DNA of 64,000 bases. Origin: Dictyophora rubrovolvata (taxonomy: Eukaryota > Basidiomycota > Agaricomycetes > Phallales > Phallaceae). Below, piece after piece: positions 10,743 to 22,999 of the stretch; the stretch's first letter is position 1; each line of letters starts with the position of its first letter. The stretch lies in the NCBI GenBank assembly GCA_029959195.1, contig CP114124.1, positions 682,001 through 746,000 on the forward strand, in the 5' to 3' direction. The notes beneath the pieces are model-generated. The model did not search any database and had not been told where the DNA came from. It saw only the letters and a list, made by a program, of their open reading frames with translations. A program made the position numbers and the translations under genes.

Positions 10743-13700
10743 TGTCAGGGCTACTCACTCAGACTAGAGGGAGGGGATCCTAAGTAAAATATATTTTGGG
10801 AAAAATACTAACTCACCTAGAGGGAGGGGATCCTAAGAGAACAAACTTAGGGATCCCTCCTCTAGGGCTACTAACTATATACTATGAAAAATGGCAAAGG
10901 TCATACACGGCCTTCAGTTCATGGACTGGGTGCGGATACGCACCGGTCCCGGACTTTTAGCTGGGGCCTAGGCCATGGCTCTGATGGGAACGGGCACTCA
11001 GCGCCCATTGAAGGGAAAAATGGGAATACGGAAGAAGAGGGGAAGGCAAGAGATGAGATGAAATACAAGAAATATGGAAATGAATAAAATAGACCAGAAC
11101 TGAAGATAAATGGAGGAAAAGAAGGGGATGATGCTAGCGTACCCTGACACCACCCCCCCTTTGACCAGGCGTTGACCCGACACCTGTAGTCTCTCCCAAG
11201 GTTGGATTGGCCGTGGACAAAACAACAAACCATTTATCACACGTGGTGCATCAGGATGCTCTTGATAGAATTTACCCAAGAGATCGGGGGCTGTGAGGTC
11301 CTTCTCTGGTACCCATTGATCATGCTCTGGGCCATAACCTTCCCAACGAACCTTAAATTCAAGTTTGCTCCGTTGGACTCGACTATCCAAGACCTCTTCC
11401 ACAACATAATGTTCTCCATCATCACGAATTTCGGGAGGAGGAGGGACTCGAGAACAGCGACCTGGGATGGTATCTTCTGTTCTTGGACGTAACTTCACGA
11501 CATGAAAGACTGGGTGGAGCCGTGACATTGATTTAGGTAGGAGTAGACGATATAAATGAGAGCTGACTCTTGCTGCTATAGGAAAAGGCCCTAGGAAGCG
11601 ATGGGACAACTTCGCCGAAGGCCTGGTGGTGCGAATGTCACTGGCATTGAGGTAGACCTTGTCACCAATCTTATACTCGGGAGTCGGGAGTCGTTTACAA
11701 TCATAGTACTTGGCCATGTCGTCCTTGGCCTTGATGATAGCAGCTCTGGCTTCTTCAATAGTCGATGACATATGGTCTTTGAACTCATTGACAGACTTGA
11801 TCTTTGATTCAGGGATATGAGGTTTGAAGCCCATACGTGGTTGATGGCCCATGTCCAACTCAAATGGTGTCACTTGCATTGCAGAGTGCACGTGGTTGTT
11901 GTATGCGAACTCGGCCATGGGAAGTAGTCTATCCCAGTCATCCTGTCGTTCTGAGGTGAAGAGTCAGAGGTACTGTTTGACTTCTGCATTAACCCTCTCG
12001 GTCTGACCATCAGTTTGGGGATGGTAGGCCGTGGATGTAGCGAGTCGAATGCCAAGGAGTCGAGAGAGTTCCTTCGTGAAGCATGCCACAAACTGTGGCC
12101 CCCTGTTGGAAATGATCTTGTCAGGGAGGCCATGCAGCTTCCACACATGTTGCAGGTATAGACTCGCAAGACCGGACACGCTGATGGTGGTGAATGTAGG
12201 AATGAAATGAACTCATTTGGTTAGTGAATCTATCACAGAGAGGATCACATCATATCCATTAGATTCTGGGAGTTCAACGATAAAATCGACGGATATGAAC
12301 TCCCAAGGACGGTGTGGTGTCTCGGTGGGGTGCAACTTGCCAAAGGGTGTGTGGCGAGTTATTTTCATATGCAAGCAGAGATCGCAGGCTTCAACATACC
12401 GTTGGATGTACCGAGACACACCCGGCCACCAAAAGGTTCGAGAAACCAGTTCCAGAGTTTTGAAACGACCAGGATGACCACCGACTTTGGTATCATGATG
12501 ATGTGCAACAATTTCTCGTCGCAGATCTTCAACATTTGGAACGTAGATCTTACCACGGTAGTAGAGAATGTCCTGATCTTCAGACCATTCGCTGGTATGA
12601 ACCAAACGACCACCTAGAGCTTGGAAAGAAGCAACGGCTTTGGAGATGCTATCCTCATGCTTGCCTTCTCGATTGGCCTTGTGAATCTGATGTAGGAAGT
12701 CCTCCTCTTCTCCTCGGATACGGAATGTTTGCAGGGCATTGATCGTAAACATCTCAGGTCGGATAAGGGTGATCCCTTGGTTGTCATCCTTTCCCGATCC
12801 ATGATCTGCACGTCGAGAGAGGCTGTCAGGCTTCCCCATTGACGTACCCAGGATGTGCTGGAGAGTGAAGTCGAATTGAGCAAGATAGACTGACCACCGA
12901 GCTTGTCAACGATTGAGGTTGCGAGTGGTCATAAAGTACTCTAAGTTCTTATGGTCAGTGCGAATGTCGATGGGGTGACTTGCGCCTTCGAGAAAGTGTC
13001 GCCATTCTTCCAAGGCTCAAATTATCGCCAGCATTTCCTTGTCATGAATCTTGTAGTTGTGTTCTACGGGGCTCAGGGCTTTCGAGAAGAATGCGACTGG
13101 GTGCCATTTACCATCCTTGTCCGATAGCTGCAAGAGAACCACACCAGAAGCAAAGTCGGAGCTATCTGCCTCAACTTTGTAGGGTTTAGCAGGGTCTGGG
13201 ATGAGTAAGATGGGAGCTGAAGTGATTGAGGGCTTGAGTGCATCGAAAGCTTGCTGACAATTGTTGGACCAGACGAACAAGGTGTTCTTTTTGGTCAGAC
13301 CGAATATTGGGAGTGTGATATGAGAAAAGTCTTTGATGAAACGACGATAGAAGTTAGCAAAACCAAGGAAGGATTGAACTTCAGTGACATTTCTTGGGAC
13401 AGGCCAATCTCTAACACCTGAGACTTTCGCAGGATCCGTTTTGACAGCATTCTTGGATATGACTATCCCGAGGTACTCAATCTTGGTCTTGCAGAACTTG
13501 CATTTCTCCGCCTTAAGGTATAGCTGGTGCTCGTGAAGCCGTTCAAGTACGTGTCGAGTAATATGATGGTGTTCCTCTGAGTCTTGTGTATAGATGAGGA
13601 TATTGTCAATATACATGGCAATGACACCTTCTGAGATCATGTCCTCAAAGATTTCGTTCATCATCGTCTGGAAGGTGGCTGGACTGTTAGTAAGGCCGAA

Positions 13701-16700
13701 AAACATCACCAAAGGTTCGAAAAGGCCTCTGTTAGTACGAAATGCGGCCTTCCACTCATCACCTTCCTTTATCCGCACATTGTTGTAGCCCCATCAAACA
13801 TCGAGCTTCATGAAGTAGCGGGCACCCTGCAACTTATTGACGAGTTCCGGGATAAGGGGCAATGGATAACGGTTCTTGATCATCATCACATTCAGAGCCT
13901 GGTAATCCTGAATGAGACAAAGGGAACCATCCTTCTTTTTGATAAAGAAGACCGGTGAGGCCATCGGCAATTTCAAGAGTCAGATCTGTCCTGATTTGAG
14001 GTTTTCCTCTAGAAACGTATCCAACTCGGCCTGTTCCTTTGGTGACAGCAGGTAGATCTTACTGGATTTGGGCTCTGAACCAGAGACAAGTTCTATTGGG
14101 TGATCCCACTTCTTTGACATTGGTAGCAAATCAAAGGATTCTTTGGAAAAGATGTCATCAAAGTCATGGAATTGTTCAGGCACAATATCACAAAAACCCT
14201 TGGGGGCTGGAGCATCTGAGTTCTTGGTGTGAGCTTGAGCAAGTCTCTGTGAGATGGTCTTGGTTGCGCCAATGTGATGAACCTCAGGTCCAGTGTCAAC
14301 CATCAAAATACCAAAGAGTCGATTGCCGTCCTCTAACTGGAGCTCATCTTCCATGTCTGCCAGATCAGGCATGTCAGGATCTTCAGCCTTGGTGTTGTCA
14401 AGCTTCACATCAGCAGACATTCGGATCTGTCGAAAGGAACATTTAGTGCGACGACCCGAAGGCCAGCTGGGTGTACAGGAACGACATTGGGGACTACAAC
14501 GCATCAGTTCCACCTCTCCAGCAGTATAATCAATCACCAGGTTGTGGGCCTTAAACCAAGGTAGTCCCAGTAATACAGGATATTTCCCAAGTGTGGTAAC
14601 AGCAAATAGGATGCGTTCAGAGTGGGACCAATACCTCATAACCAGATCAACCACATGTGTGATGGCACCAGCCTGGTTGGGTGTACCATCAACATTGAAC
14701 ATGGGAATAGGTTTGGAGAGCTTGACAGTCAGGAATCGATGTCTCTTAACGAAATCACGGTCTAGGAACATACCACTAGCACCCGTATCAAGCATGGCTT
14801 TGCTGGTGATTAGATCTCCTGTGTCGGTACTCTGGAGCTCTACTGAGATTTCAAGTTTCTGAGTACCGATGGTGGCTGCAAGTTGATATTCGGAAGGTAA
14901 TGACTTCCGCTTCAAAGTCGAAAGTCGTGGAGGTGGTGGCATAGAAGAAGGTGTAGGGAGAGGGGGGTTTTTAGGAGATACAGCAGAGGTAATAGAATTC
15001 GAATTACTATCATCATTTTGTTCACGATCTATGTACAAAACATTGAATCTATTGAATGTCGGCAATGAGGGTGTATCCTTCACTCATCACCTTCCTGAAA
15101 ATCCTCTGTTGCTACTGGTGCAGGAGTCTCTTCTTCCTCTGTTGGTCCCAGCCCTGCATGACTCTGTGCTTCTGCAACGTCCTTTTGGGCAAGGAGCAGT
15201 TCGACAAGGTTGTCAATCTCATCTGTGTTCACAAAATGAATGTCATGCGTGTGAGGACAGTCGCACATGAGATGCCCAGCTTGTCCACAATGGTAACATC
15301 TAGTGGATTCTGCGGTCATCCATTGACGTGTGGCATCAACATCCATTGGGTCATGATGTTGTTGAGGAGGTTGAACCAGAATCGACGGCCTAGGTGGGGC
15401 AGCGGCAAACCCAGGAGCAACTGGCCTAGGAGGTGGGAATGGAGGTGGTTGGTACTGGGGGATAGTGGGTCTTAGAGGCAGGAAGGGTGCGGGTCTAGGA
15501 TGAGACATAGGAGTTATCATCAAGGAATTAGGAATCGACGGGGTTGGGAGTTGGCAATGTTGAGTGGCACTGAAGGCTTCGTTTGCTCTTCTATCTTGAT
15601 CAAAAACACGCACAGCCTTGACCCAGCCTTCGAAATCCTCGTATGTGGGTCGGCTCTGCATGGTAGCAACCTTGGACTGAATTGTTGGGTCTAATCCCTG
15701 CCGAAAGTGCGTTATGATGGTGAAGCCATCCGTGAAGCCAGCATGTTCTATGAGGACATTGAAAGAGTCCACATAATCCTCTACAGTTTGACCTCCTTGA
15801 GCATATCTGCCGGACAGGAGGAGGTTGAGGGCATCATCGCGTTCGGTTAAGGGCAGAAATTTCTCTTCGAACTTGAGTCAGAATTCTCCCCAAGTCACAA
15901 AAGGAATGATACCTGTGAGGTACTTCTGTAGCAGGCTATTGGCAAAAACATGGGCGCGGCCGTCGTTCATATACGACAGTGTCCAGATGATCATTTCTTG
16001 GTCGGTTGCGAAATCCTTGCTACATGCGCTCATATAGATCTGGACAGAGTTCCAGAACATGCGTCCTTTGTTTCTATCACCATCAAAGGACTGAGGCACT
16101 GCAGGACGGGTGTTACAAGAATTTTGTGAATCTCGTGTGGAAGATGGAACTGATACTCAGACAGGGGGAACATTGGCGGATTGAGGGTTTACTGGAGGTT
16201 CTGACGGAGAATCAGACGGGAGTTGAGGTTGGAGAAACAGTTCAAGACGAGATAGGAGTTGTTCGAGTTGAGTGTTGCACGTAAGGAAATTTTGTTCTAT
16301 AGCCGCGAGGTGTTGCTCTAGATTCAGAGTAGTGTCATGGTCCGAATTCATGACATCACTAGCGATACGGATTTCCTATCTTATTTCCCTATCTTATCGT
16401 ATTTAAGCATTATCTTATCACAATCACATCGCAGATACTATGACTGGAAGTCCTGCCAGACTTCACCACCATTTCACGAAGTCCTAGACACTGTCATCTT
16501 CCTAGGACTTACAGTAAGCCGCAGATAGACCTTTGGTCTATATTCTAGTTCCAAACTGCGCATGAGATCATCTATGACAGTTGTAGGTCCTTCTATGTGT
16601 TTTCCCTTTATTCTTGTTACCTCATGTTTGTCACATGGCAAACTGACCCTGCATATACTTACGAATCCTACGAATCTGTTATGTCTTGTATATGTTCTCA

Positions 16701-16966
16701 AGTTCAAATCCTATTTCGAACTGAGATTCAATTAACTAGCGTACATGTATATAAAGCTCTATACATTGTAGCTAGACTTTTTCTCAGACTTGATCTCGAA
16801 CGTCATGACGACTAGTAGAGCAAACTATCAAAGAGGACTGTTGTGACACAACCCACTCAGGTTGAGGTTGCGCTCTACATCGTCAGGGTTATCATACTGT
16901 ATACTTTAGTTACAATAGTTGACTTAGATACACGTGACAACCCAAACCGGGTATTGGTACTTAACA
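10743..16966 (-). mobile_element. Ty3/gypsy element E, degraded (left-arm copy)
   Basis: Parts on the minus strand: B-type LTR at the 5' end (16333-16966); gag with a CCHC knuckle (CYHCGQAGHLMCDC, near 15260-15300); aspartic protease with DTGA (near 14780); reverse transcriptase and RNase H (about 13980-12840); integrase (about 12840-11950); GPF-type module and chromodomain (about 11700-11200); a purine tract (11150-11165, read on the minus strand); and an A-type 3' LTR (10743-11149). It is broken, with roughly eight to ten breaks. The chromodomain makes it a chromovirus. The 5' and 3' LTRs belong to different families. Confidence 0.85.
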
Positions 16967-17512
16967 CCGTACTCCGTATCAGACACCTTCCTTAAGGGGA
17001 TGTGCCTCCGGTCACTTAGTAATAAGGTACCTGGTTGTCATCTTGGCTTGCACTAGTCAGTTTCCACCTTCCCTTATTTATCATTATCCCCATTTACATA
17101 GTTCCACTCCCTCCTGTATTTAAACCCCAGCTCCCTCAGCTGTGGATCCTCAGTCTGAATATCAGCTTAATCAGTTATTCTCTCATCTCTAGTCTATCTC
17201 GAACTCTTAACCCGTATTGCATAGTTGGCTCGGACTTAATATTCGAGTCAACTCGTACTTGTCATTCACATCGTCTTTGACAATGTGGACTTGTACTCTG
17301 TCATCATATCACACGTTGTCGGACTTGTACATACTTGCGTACTTCCTTGTATTCCAAAATCAAGGGATATCGTAAGCTGGGTGAGTGGGCGCAACATATA
17401 AGTTGAAGCCAAGTCCCTCACCCCGTACTTCAGTACTCTGTCTCCCATCTGACCCCGTGGTCCGGACTTCTTCGGAACTATCCGGAATAGCTTCGGGCCA
17501 CCATACGTAACA
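16967..17512. mobile_element. C-family LTR fragment
   Basis: The reverse complement begins TGTTACGTATGGTGGCCCG and runs to GATACGGAGTACGG, where the B LTR of element E begins. It covers most of the C LTR apart from one end. Confidence 0.7.
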
Positions 17513-19023
17513 CTCTTAAAGAACATCCTCCTTGTTCTATGTTTTGCACAAACCATTCATGTGCAACACCTTCAAACTTCAGTCCTAATACATCTAGTTG
17601 GGACTCAGCATACGCTGTGCCAAGTAGATGATTGACTCTCAACCATTGTATTAGTGTCGCCACGAAGTTCTCAAAGTCTTCAGGCTTAGAAAAACCACTG
17701 TATGTAGCAGTTATGGGGATCTTCACACCAGATTTCACTAATGGCAAGTTGGTAGGGACCATATCCTTACATTCCTCCATGACTTCCCGTACCATGGCTA
17801 TTATTCCTTCATCATCACGGTCTTTCTTGCGATTCGAGCCCACTCTTTCAGGAACTCAGTCCTTGAATGGGGTTGCTCTCGTTGTTGTTGCTTGTTTGCA
17901 GGTCTTGATACCCCGGCTTGGGCATTCACGGGCCTTGTAGGCTCTGTCTGTATTTGAACAGTCCTAGGTGGTTCTGGGTAATCTACTGTGATTCTGGGTC
18001 TCCGTCCCGCTTCCATCTCTCAATTACTTCAGGCTAGCTCAGTGCGAGCTGTTCATGCTCCACGAAGGTCATCCTGCATAGTCTTGTATGACTCTTTCCT
18101 ATCAAGTCTTCCCTGTAGCGCTTCAGTGCATTTGTTTAGGGCTTCAGTGTGCCATCTTCTAGCCATCTGAGATGCCTCAGCTGCCATCTGGTCTAATCCT
18201 TGGACTGCCTCCTCCAGCTCCGTAACTGTTGGGTTATCTACATCACGTGGGCCCCATCCCATGTTTATTCTCCTGAATGATTGCTCCTCAAGGTGTTGAC
18301 GAGTTATTTCAAACTTGGGTGGTGTGCCCTGGCTATTGTACCATGCTCGAGCTACTTCTGCTTGTCCTCTATCCAGCTCTGCAGCCATGTCCTGTCACTG
18401 GAGAGATTTCTGGATTTCTCCACCATATGAAATGTAATTGAAATCCCAAATTTGTCACACTTTTCCACACTCAGTAAAATGATAATGAAAGCTGAAATCT
18501 GTTTGGGGATACAAAGACAAAATCAAATATGATTGAGATGTAAAAGAAAAAATTTAAAATTGGTTTATGATTTCTTTTGCTAGCAAAAATGTTACAAATT
18601 CAAATTCTCTTCAGCATTTGATACCAGGACAAATGTTGATTCTGATTTTCATTTCCACTCATCACAAATGTACCTCAAATACAAAGTTTGATCAACATTT
18701 GTATGAGGCAGAAACACAAGATTTGACAATGATTTTATTGCCAAACAAACAATGAATTTTTTCTTGATTTGTTGGTAGCAGAAATTCAAATTTAGATTGT
18801 AATTTTATAATTCCAGAAAAGTCAGATTTAGTTTTTATTTGTATATTGCACAAATATATTGTTTGAACAATATTTGATCTAGGGAGAAATTTAAAATTTG
18901 GTTTTGATTTGTGAATGGGCTAAACTTATAATTTGGTTTTGATTTATGAATGGTCTAAACTTATAATTTGATCAAAATTTGTTATTGCCACAAAGGTCAC
19001 TTTAGTTACCAATTTCTGCTATG
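17513..19023 (-). mobile_element. Gypsy gag fragment with AT-rich leader
   Basis: Reading frames at 17801-18388 and 17478-17843 encode a gag-like protein: a helical N-terminus, then a YSGFSKPEDFENF...HEWF capsid pattern typical of gypsy gag. Upstream on the minus strand, 18389-19023 is an AT-rich, non-coding leader with degenerate repeats of an AAATCAAAACCAAATT motif. The fragment is broken, lacks pol and is cut by a C LTR. Confidence 0.65.
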
Positions 19024-19505
19024 TGTTATGTATGGTGACCCAAGGCTATTCTGGATAGTTCTGAAGAAGTCCAGACCACTGGGGATGACAAATGACAGTT
19101 TTAGGGTGACTCAGGGCACACACCTAGAGGGAGGAAAACCTAAGAGAACAAGCTTAGGGTTTTCCCTCTGGAGATAGAGACTATATATACTATAGGACAA
19201 GCACTCGCAATCAATAGAAAGATCTCCGCGGGATCTGTGGTGATAAGTTCAAGGATCACAAAGTGATTCAAGAGTTTGACTGAAGACTGAAGATCAAATG
19301 AAGGAAACAGAGAGTGAATGAAAATAAGAGAAATAGTTCAGAACAATGAAATGATCTGAACTTCAAGACTTTGAAGTTTGAGGAAGTGATCGAAAATGGA
19401 ATGGACAAACTAGCATACTCTGACAGACAGAGTACAGAAGTACAGGGTGAGAGAATTGGCTTCAACTTATTTATATGTTGTGCCCACTCGCCCAGCTTAT
19501 GATAT
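19024..19505. mobile_element. C-family LTR fragment split by a solo L LTR
   Basis: C sequence at 19024-19098 resumes at 19426. The solo L LTR (19099-19425) lies between duplicated GACAG pentamers (19094-19098 and 19426-19430), so the nesting order is clear: L went into C. Mirrored in the right arm at 23758-24239. Confidence 0.75.
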
Positions 19506-19712
19506 TGTCAGGGTATGCTAACGCCATCCCCCTATTTCCCTATGTTCATCATCAGTTCCTGTTCATTTTATCTATTTCCATATTTCTCGTATCTTATCTC
19601 ATTTCTTGCACTCCTCATTTCCTTGTATTCCTGTTTCTCTTTTCAACAGGCACTAAGCACCCATTCCCATCAGTGTCATGGCCTAGGCCCCCGCTAAAGG
19701 CCGGGACTGGCC
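19506..19712 (+). mobile_element. A-family LTR 5' half
   Basis: Begins TGTCAGGGTATGCTAACG and runs to CCGGGACTGGCC, where an L LTR starts at 19713. The other half of A does not resume after that L LTR. Confidence 0.7.
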
Positions 19713-19992
19713 TGTTAGGGTGACTCAGGGCACACCTAGAGGAGGGAAAACCTAAGAGAAAATGCTTAGGGATCCTCCTCTAGGGAAAACGACTACATAT
19801 ATACGAGTACAGGCGCTCAGTTGATCCCCATGGGATCTGCGGTGATAACAAATGAAAACGAGAGAACAAGTTGAAAACAAGAAATAGTCAGAAATGAAGA
19901 GAATGAGAAAATGAGAAAAGACAGAATAAATGCAGAGAGAATGTGAATACGGGAAAATGGAAAGAGTAAATGATCGCTAGCATACTGTGACA
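19713..19992. mobile_element. L-family LTR (280 bp)
   Basis: Complete-looking: TGTTAGGGTGACTCAGGGC at one end and ATACTGTGACA at the other, with the CCTAGAGGAGGG hairpin. No target duplication matches its flanks. Confidence 0.75.
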
Positions 19993-20265
19993 GCAAATCC
20001 CTGGAGTTGCTGTTTCCAAACTTGTTCACATTATCCTTTTTTCATATTTGTCATCATGTTTCATTTCTATAAAAGGATTGATTTAATGTATCTACTGATA
20101 TCAATAGAAGTTTCGCCTTGTTACTTGTTATACTGAGTTTCTTTGAAACACCTTCTTTTCTTCTTAATCTCTCTCCTCACCACAGGCAGTGTTGGAGATG
20201 CCACCAACATTTCATCTCAAATCTTAAAAACTCTATCTCGATGCTTGGGATGGTGTATGGAATGG
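19993..20265. repeat. K repeat with TATA motif
   Basis: LTR-like sequence with CTATAAAAGG near 20070. Three copies exist: here, at 23000-23270 inverted, and a diverged one in the spacer (22014-22280) in the same orientation as the right-arm copy. Family not recognised. Confidence 0.55.
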
Positions 20266-20677
20266 GATGGAACAGGAAAAGACAGAATGAAATAAGACAG
20301 AGTGGAATAAGACAGAGTGGAATAAGACAGAATAATATAGTATGGAAAAAAATGGAACAGAAAAAGATGGAATGGAAAAGGACAGAACAGAATAATATGG
20401 CATGGAAAAGACAGAATGAAATATAATGGAATGGAATAATATAGAATGGAAAAAGATGGAATAAACTATAATGGAATAGAAAAAGATGGAACAGAATAAT
20501 ACAGAATGGAAAAAGATAAAATGGAAAAAGATGGAATAGAATAATATGGCATGGAAAAAGATGGAATAAAATAATATGGAACAGAATAGGACAGCGTGGA
20601 ATAATATGGAATAAGATGGAATGGATTCAATGGAAAAAGATAGAACAGAAAAAGATGGAACAGAATAAGACAGAGTG
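20266..20677. repeat. GGAAT-like satellite at the hinge (left)
   Basis: About 410 bp of degenerate repeats built from TGGAAT, AGAATAATATGG and GAAAAAGATGGAA units. The right-arm array (22711-22999) is its reverse complement but about 125 bp shorter. Long reading frames across it are repeat artefacts. The inverted arms end precisely at the edge of the array. Confidence 0.85.
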
Positions 20678-22710
20678 TGTTAAGTACCGATACTCAGTTA
20701 TCGATGATGAATGTATATAGGTTAGAATTCATATCTAATAATAATACAAACATCACCGTGATGTCGTAGAGCGCGGTCTCAACCTGAGTGGGTTGTACCA
20801 CGACAGTCATCTGGATGTTAGCTCTACTTGTCTTGACGACACTCAGGACCTTCGAGCCTTTGAAGAATATCGTTAAGCCGAAGCTCTAGAAAGTCTAGAA
20901 CGATCTGTAGGAATAGATCCTCAACAAGGAAGCAGAAAAAGAGGGGATTAAAGAAGTAACGGATCCAATGCCAGAACAGCATTGTTGCTACAAATGGTTT
21001 AGATGTAAAGTGTTTAATAGGGAAGACTATATTGAGATATCGAACTAGGTTCAATATTAAGTCTAAATAGAAGTCTAGCTACAATGTATAGAAGGCTTTA
21101 TATACAAGTATGCTAGAGGTTTGAATCTCAGTTCGAAATAGATAATGAACGAAGTCTGGCGAGGTTAGTGCGAGAGATAAATGGTGGGCTTCAACTTGCT
21201 CTTGAGTTGCGCCCTCACTGTGCATGTCTGTTAACTTCAAGCTATGTGATCGCGACGTCTGATGCGCTCGCGCATGATTCAGACAACGCATTACCACATT
21301 GGGAGATGTCATCCCGAGTGAGATGGAGAATGTGGGTTACAACGTCATACGATGGGCACAAGAGTTCTGGTGACTGTCACGCCCCGCGTGCCCCGTAGTC
21401 CAAATCCGGACATATCCGAACTCCATACTCTATTCCGTCCCACTCCCCCAACTCTGCACTCTGTGTTCTTGTCTGTACCCCATATCACAGAATTTCCTTA
21501 TGGGGAATTCTGTCCTGCGCACTTAGCAACAAGGTACCTAGATTATATTATCATCGTCTTGGCTTGCACTAGTCAGTTTCCACCTTTCCTTATTTGTTGT
21601 TATCCCCATTTCTGTAGTTCCGCTCCTTCCTGTATTTAAACCCCAGCTCCCCAGCTGTGGATCCTCAGTCTGAATATAATCAGTAATTCTCTCATCCCTA
21701 GTCTGTCTCATACTCTTAATTCACATTGCATAGTTGGCTCGGACTTAATGTTTGAGTCAACTCGTACTTGTCATTCTTCGATGATGTGGACTTGTACTCC
21801 ATCATTGTATCACATGTCGTCGGGCTTGTACGTACTTGCGTACTTCCTCATATTCTGAAATCGAGGGATATCATAAGCTGGGTGAGTGGGTGCAACATAT
21901 AAGTTGAAGCCAAGTCCCTCACCCCATACTTCAGTACTCCGTCTCATCCCCAGCGGCCCGGACTTCTTCGGAACTATCTGGAATAACCTCGGGCCGCTGT
22001 ACGTAATAGTGACATCATATATGTTACCCCAAATGTCAAGATAGAGGTTCTAAGATTTGAGATGAAACATCGGCGGCATCTGTGACGCCACCTGTGGTGA
22101 AACAAGAGATTGAGAAGAAGAGAAGGTGTTTCAAGGAAGCTCGGTGTAACAAGTAACAAGGCGAAACTTCTATTGATATCAGAACAGAAAAAGTAGATAC
22201 AATTAAATCAATCCTTTTATAGAAATGAAACGTGATGACCAATATGAAAAAAGGATGACACAGACAAGTTTGGAAACAGCGACTTCAGGGAGTTGCCCAA
22301 TAAGGAACGGGCGGGGTTTTGGGAAGTTAAGCGAGGTTATGTATGCACTAAGCGGGCATAACATATCATAAGTATATGCAGGGTCAGTTTGCCATGTGGC
22401 AAACATGAGGCAACAAGAACAAAGGGAGAACATATACAAGGACCTACAACTGTCATAGATGATCTCATACGCGGTTTGGAACTAGGAACTTGAATGTAGA
22501 CTGAAGGTCTATCCGCAGCTTACTGTAAGTCCTAGGAAGACAATGGCGTCTAGGGCATGGTAGAATGACAATGGTGAGTGTACATTTATTATGATTCAAA
22601 TTGAGGAATATTTCAACTCTCTGGAGCAGGTGCAACACACACATTGAAGCCAAGTTCCTCGTTACACTCAATTTCCCAATTTCACAATCTCAAACGATTT
22701 TGGATCTTGA
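20678..22710. other. Mosaic spacer between the inverted arms
   Basis: Unique between the arms. A B LTR starts exactly at the arm edge (TGTTAAGTACCG) and runs to about 21150. Next come an unassigned segment (to 21369), a C solo LTR (21375-22008), a diverged K copy (22014-22280) and a short repeat shared with 2785-2870. More B LTR sequence occupies 22366-22580, and 22581-22710 is unassigned. No host gene seen. Confidence 0.8.
21375..22008. mobile_element. C-family solo LTR in spacer
   Basis: Runs TGTCACGCCCCGCG to GTACGTAATA and is flanked by GTGAC pentamers (21370-21374 and 22009-22013). The far terminus is slightly altered from the family's ATAACA. Confidence 0.8.
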
Positions 22711-22999
22711 CACTCTGTCTTATTCTGTTCCATATTATCCTATTCCATCTTTTTCTGTTCCATATTATTTATTCCATCTTTTTCCATGCCATATTATTCT
22801 ATTCCATCTTTTTCCATTCTATATTATTCCATTCCATTATATTTCATTCTGTCTTTTCCATGCCATATTATTCTGTTCTGTCCTTTTCCATTCCATCTTT
22901 TTCTGTTCCATTTTTTTCCATACTATATTATTCTGTCTTATTCCACTCTGTCTTATTCCACTCTGTCTTATTTCATTCTGTCTTTTCCTGTTCCATCCC
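22711..22999. repeat. GGAAT-like satellite at the hinge (right)
   Basis: Inverted counterpart of 20266-20677 with fewer repeat units. On this strand it reads as pyrimidine-rich ATTCCATCTTTTTC units and yields spurious serine/phenylalanine-rich frames. Confidence 0.85.

Larger units (their letters stand above)
1577..20677. repeat. Left arm of giant inverted duplication
   Basis: Every element from here to 20677 reappears in reverse complement between 22711 and 44232. Coordinates sum to 43263 for most of the arm and to 43266 outward of a 3 bp indel in the P-loop gene. Larger offsets further out are explained by right-arm insertions. Most of the arm looks nearly identical to its partner; visible differences cluster in the P-loop gene, the inner satellite and a few LTRs. 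Confidence 0.95.

Noticed and set aside
15080-15475. Antisense open frames opposite gag and pol of element E
   Set aside because: They are shadows of the real coding strand and have no domain of their own.
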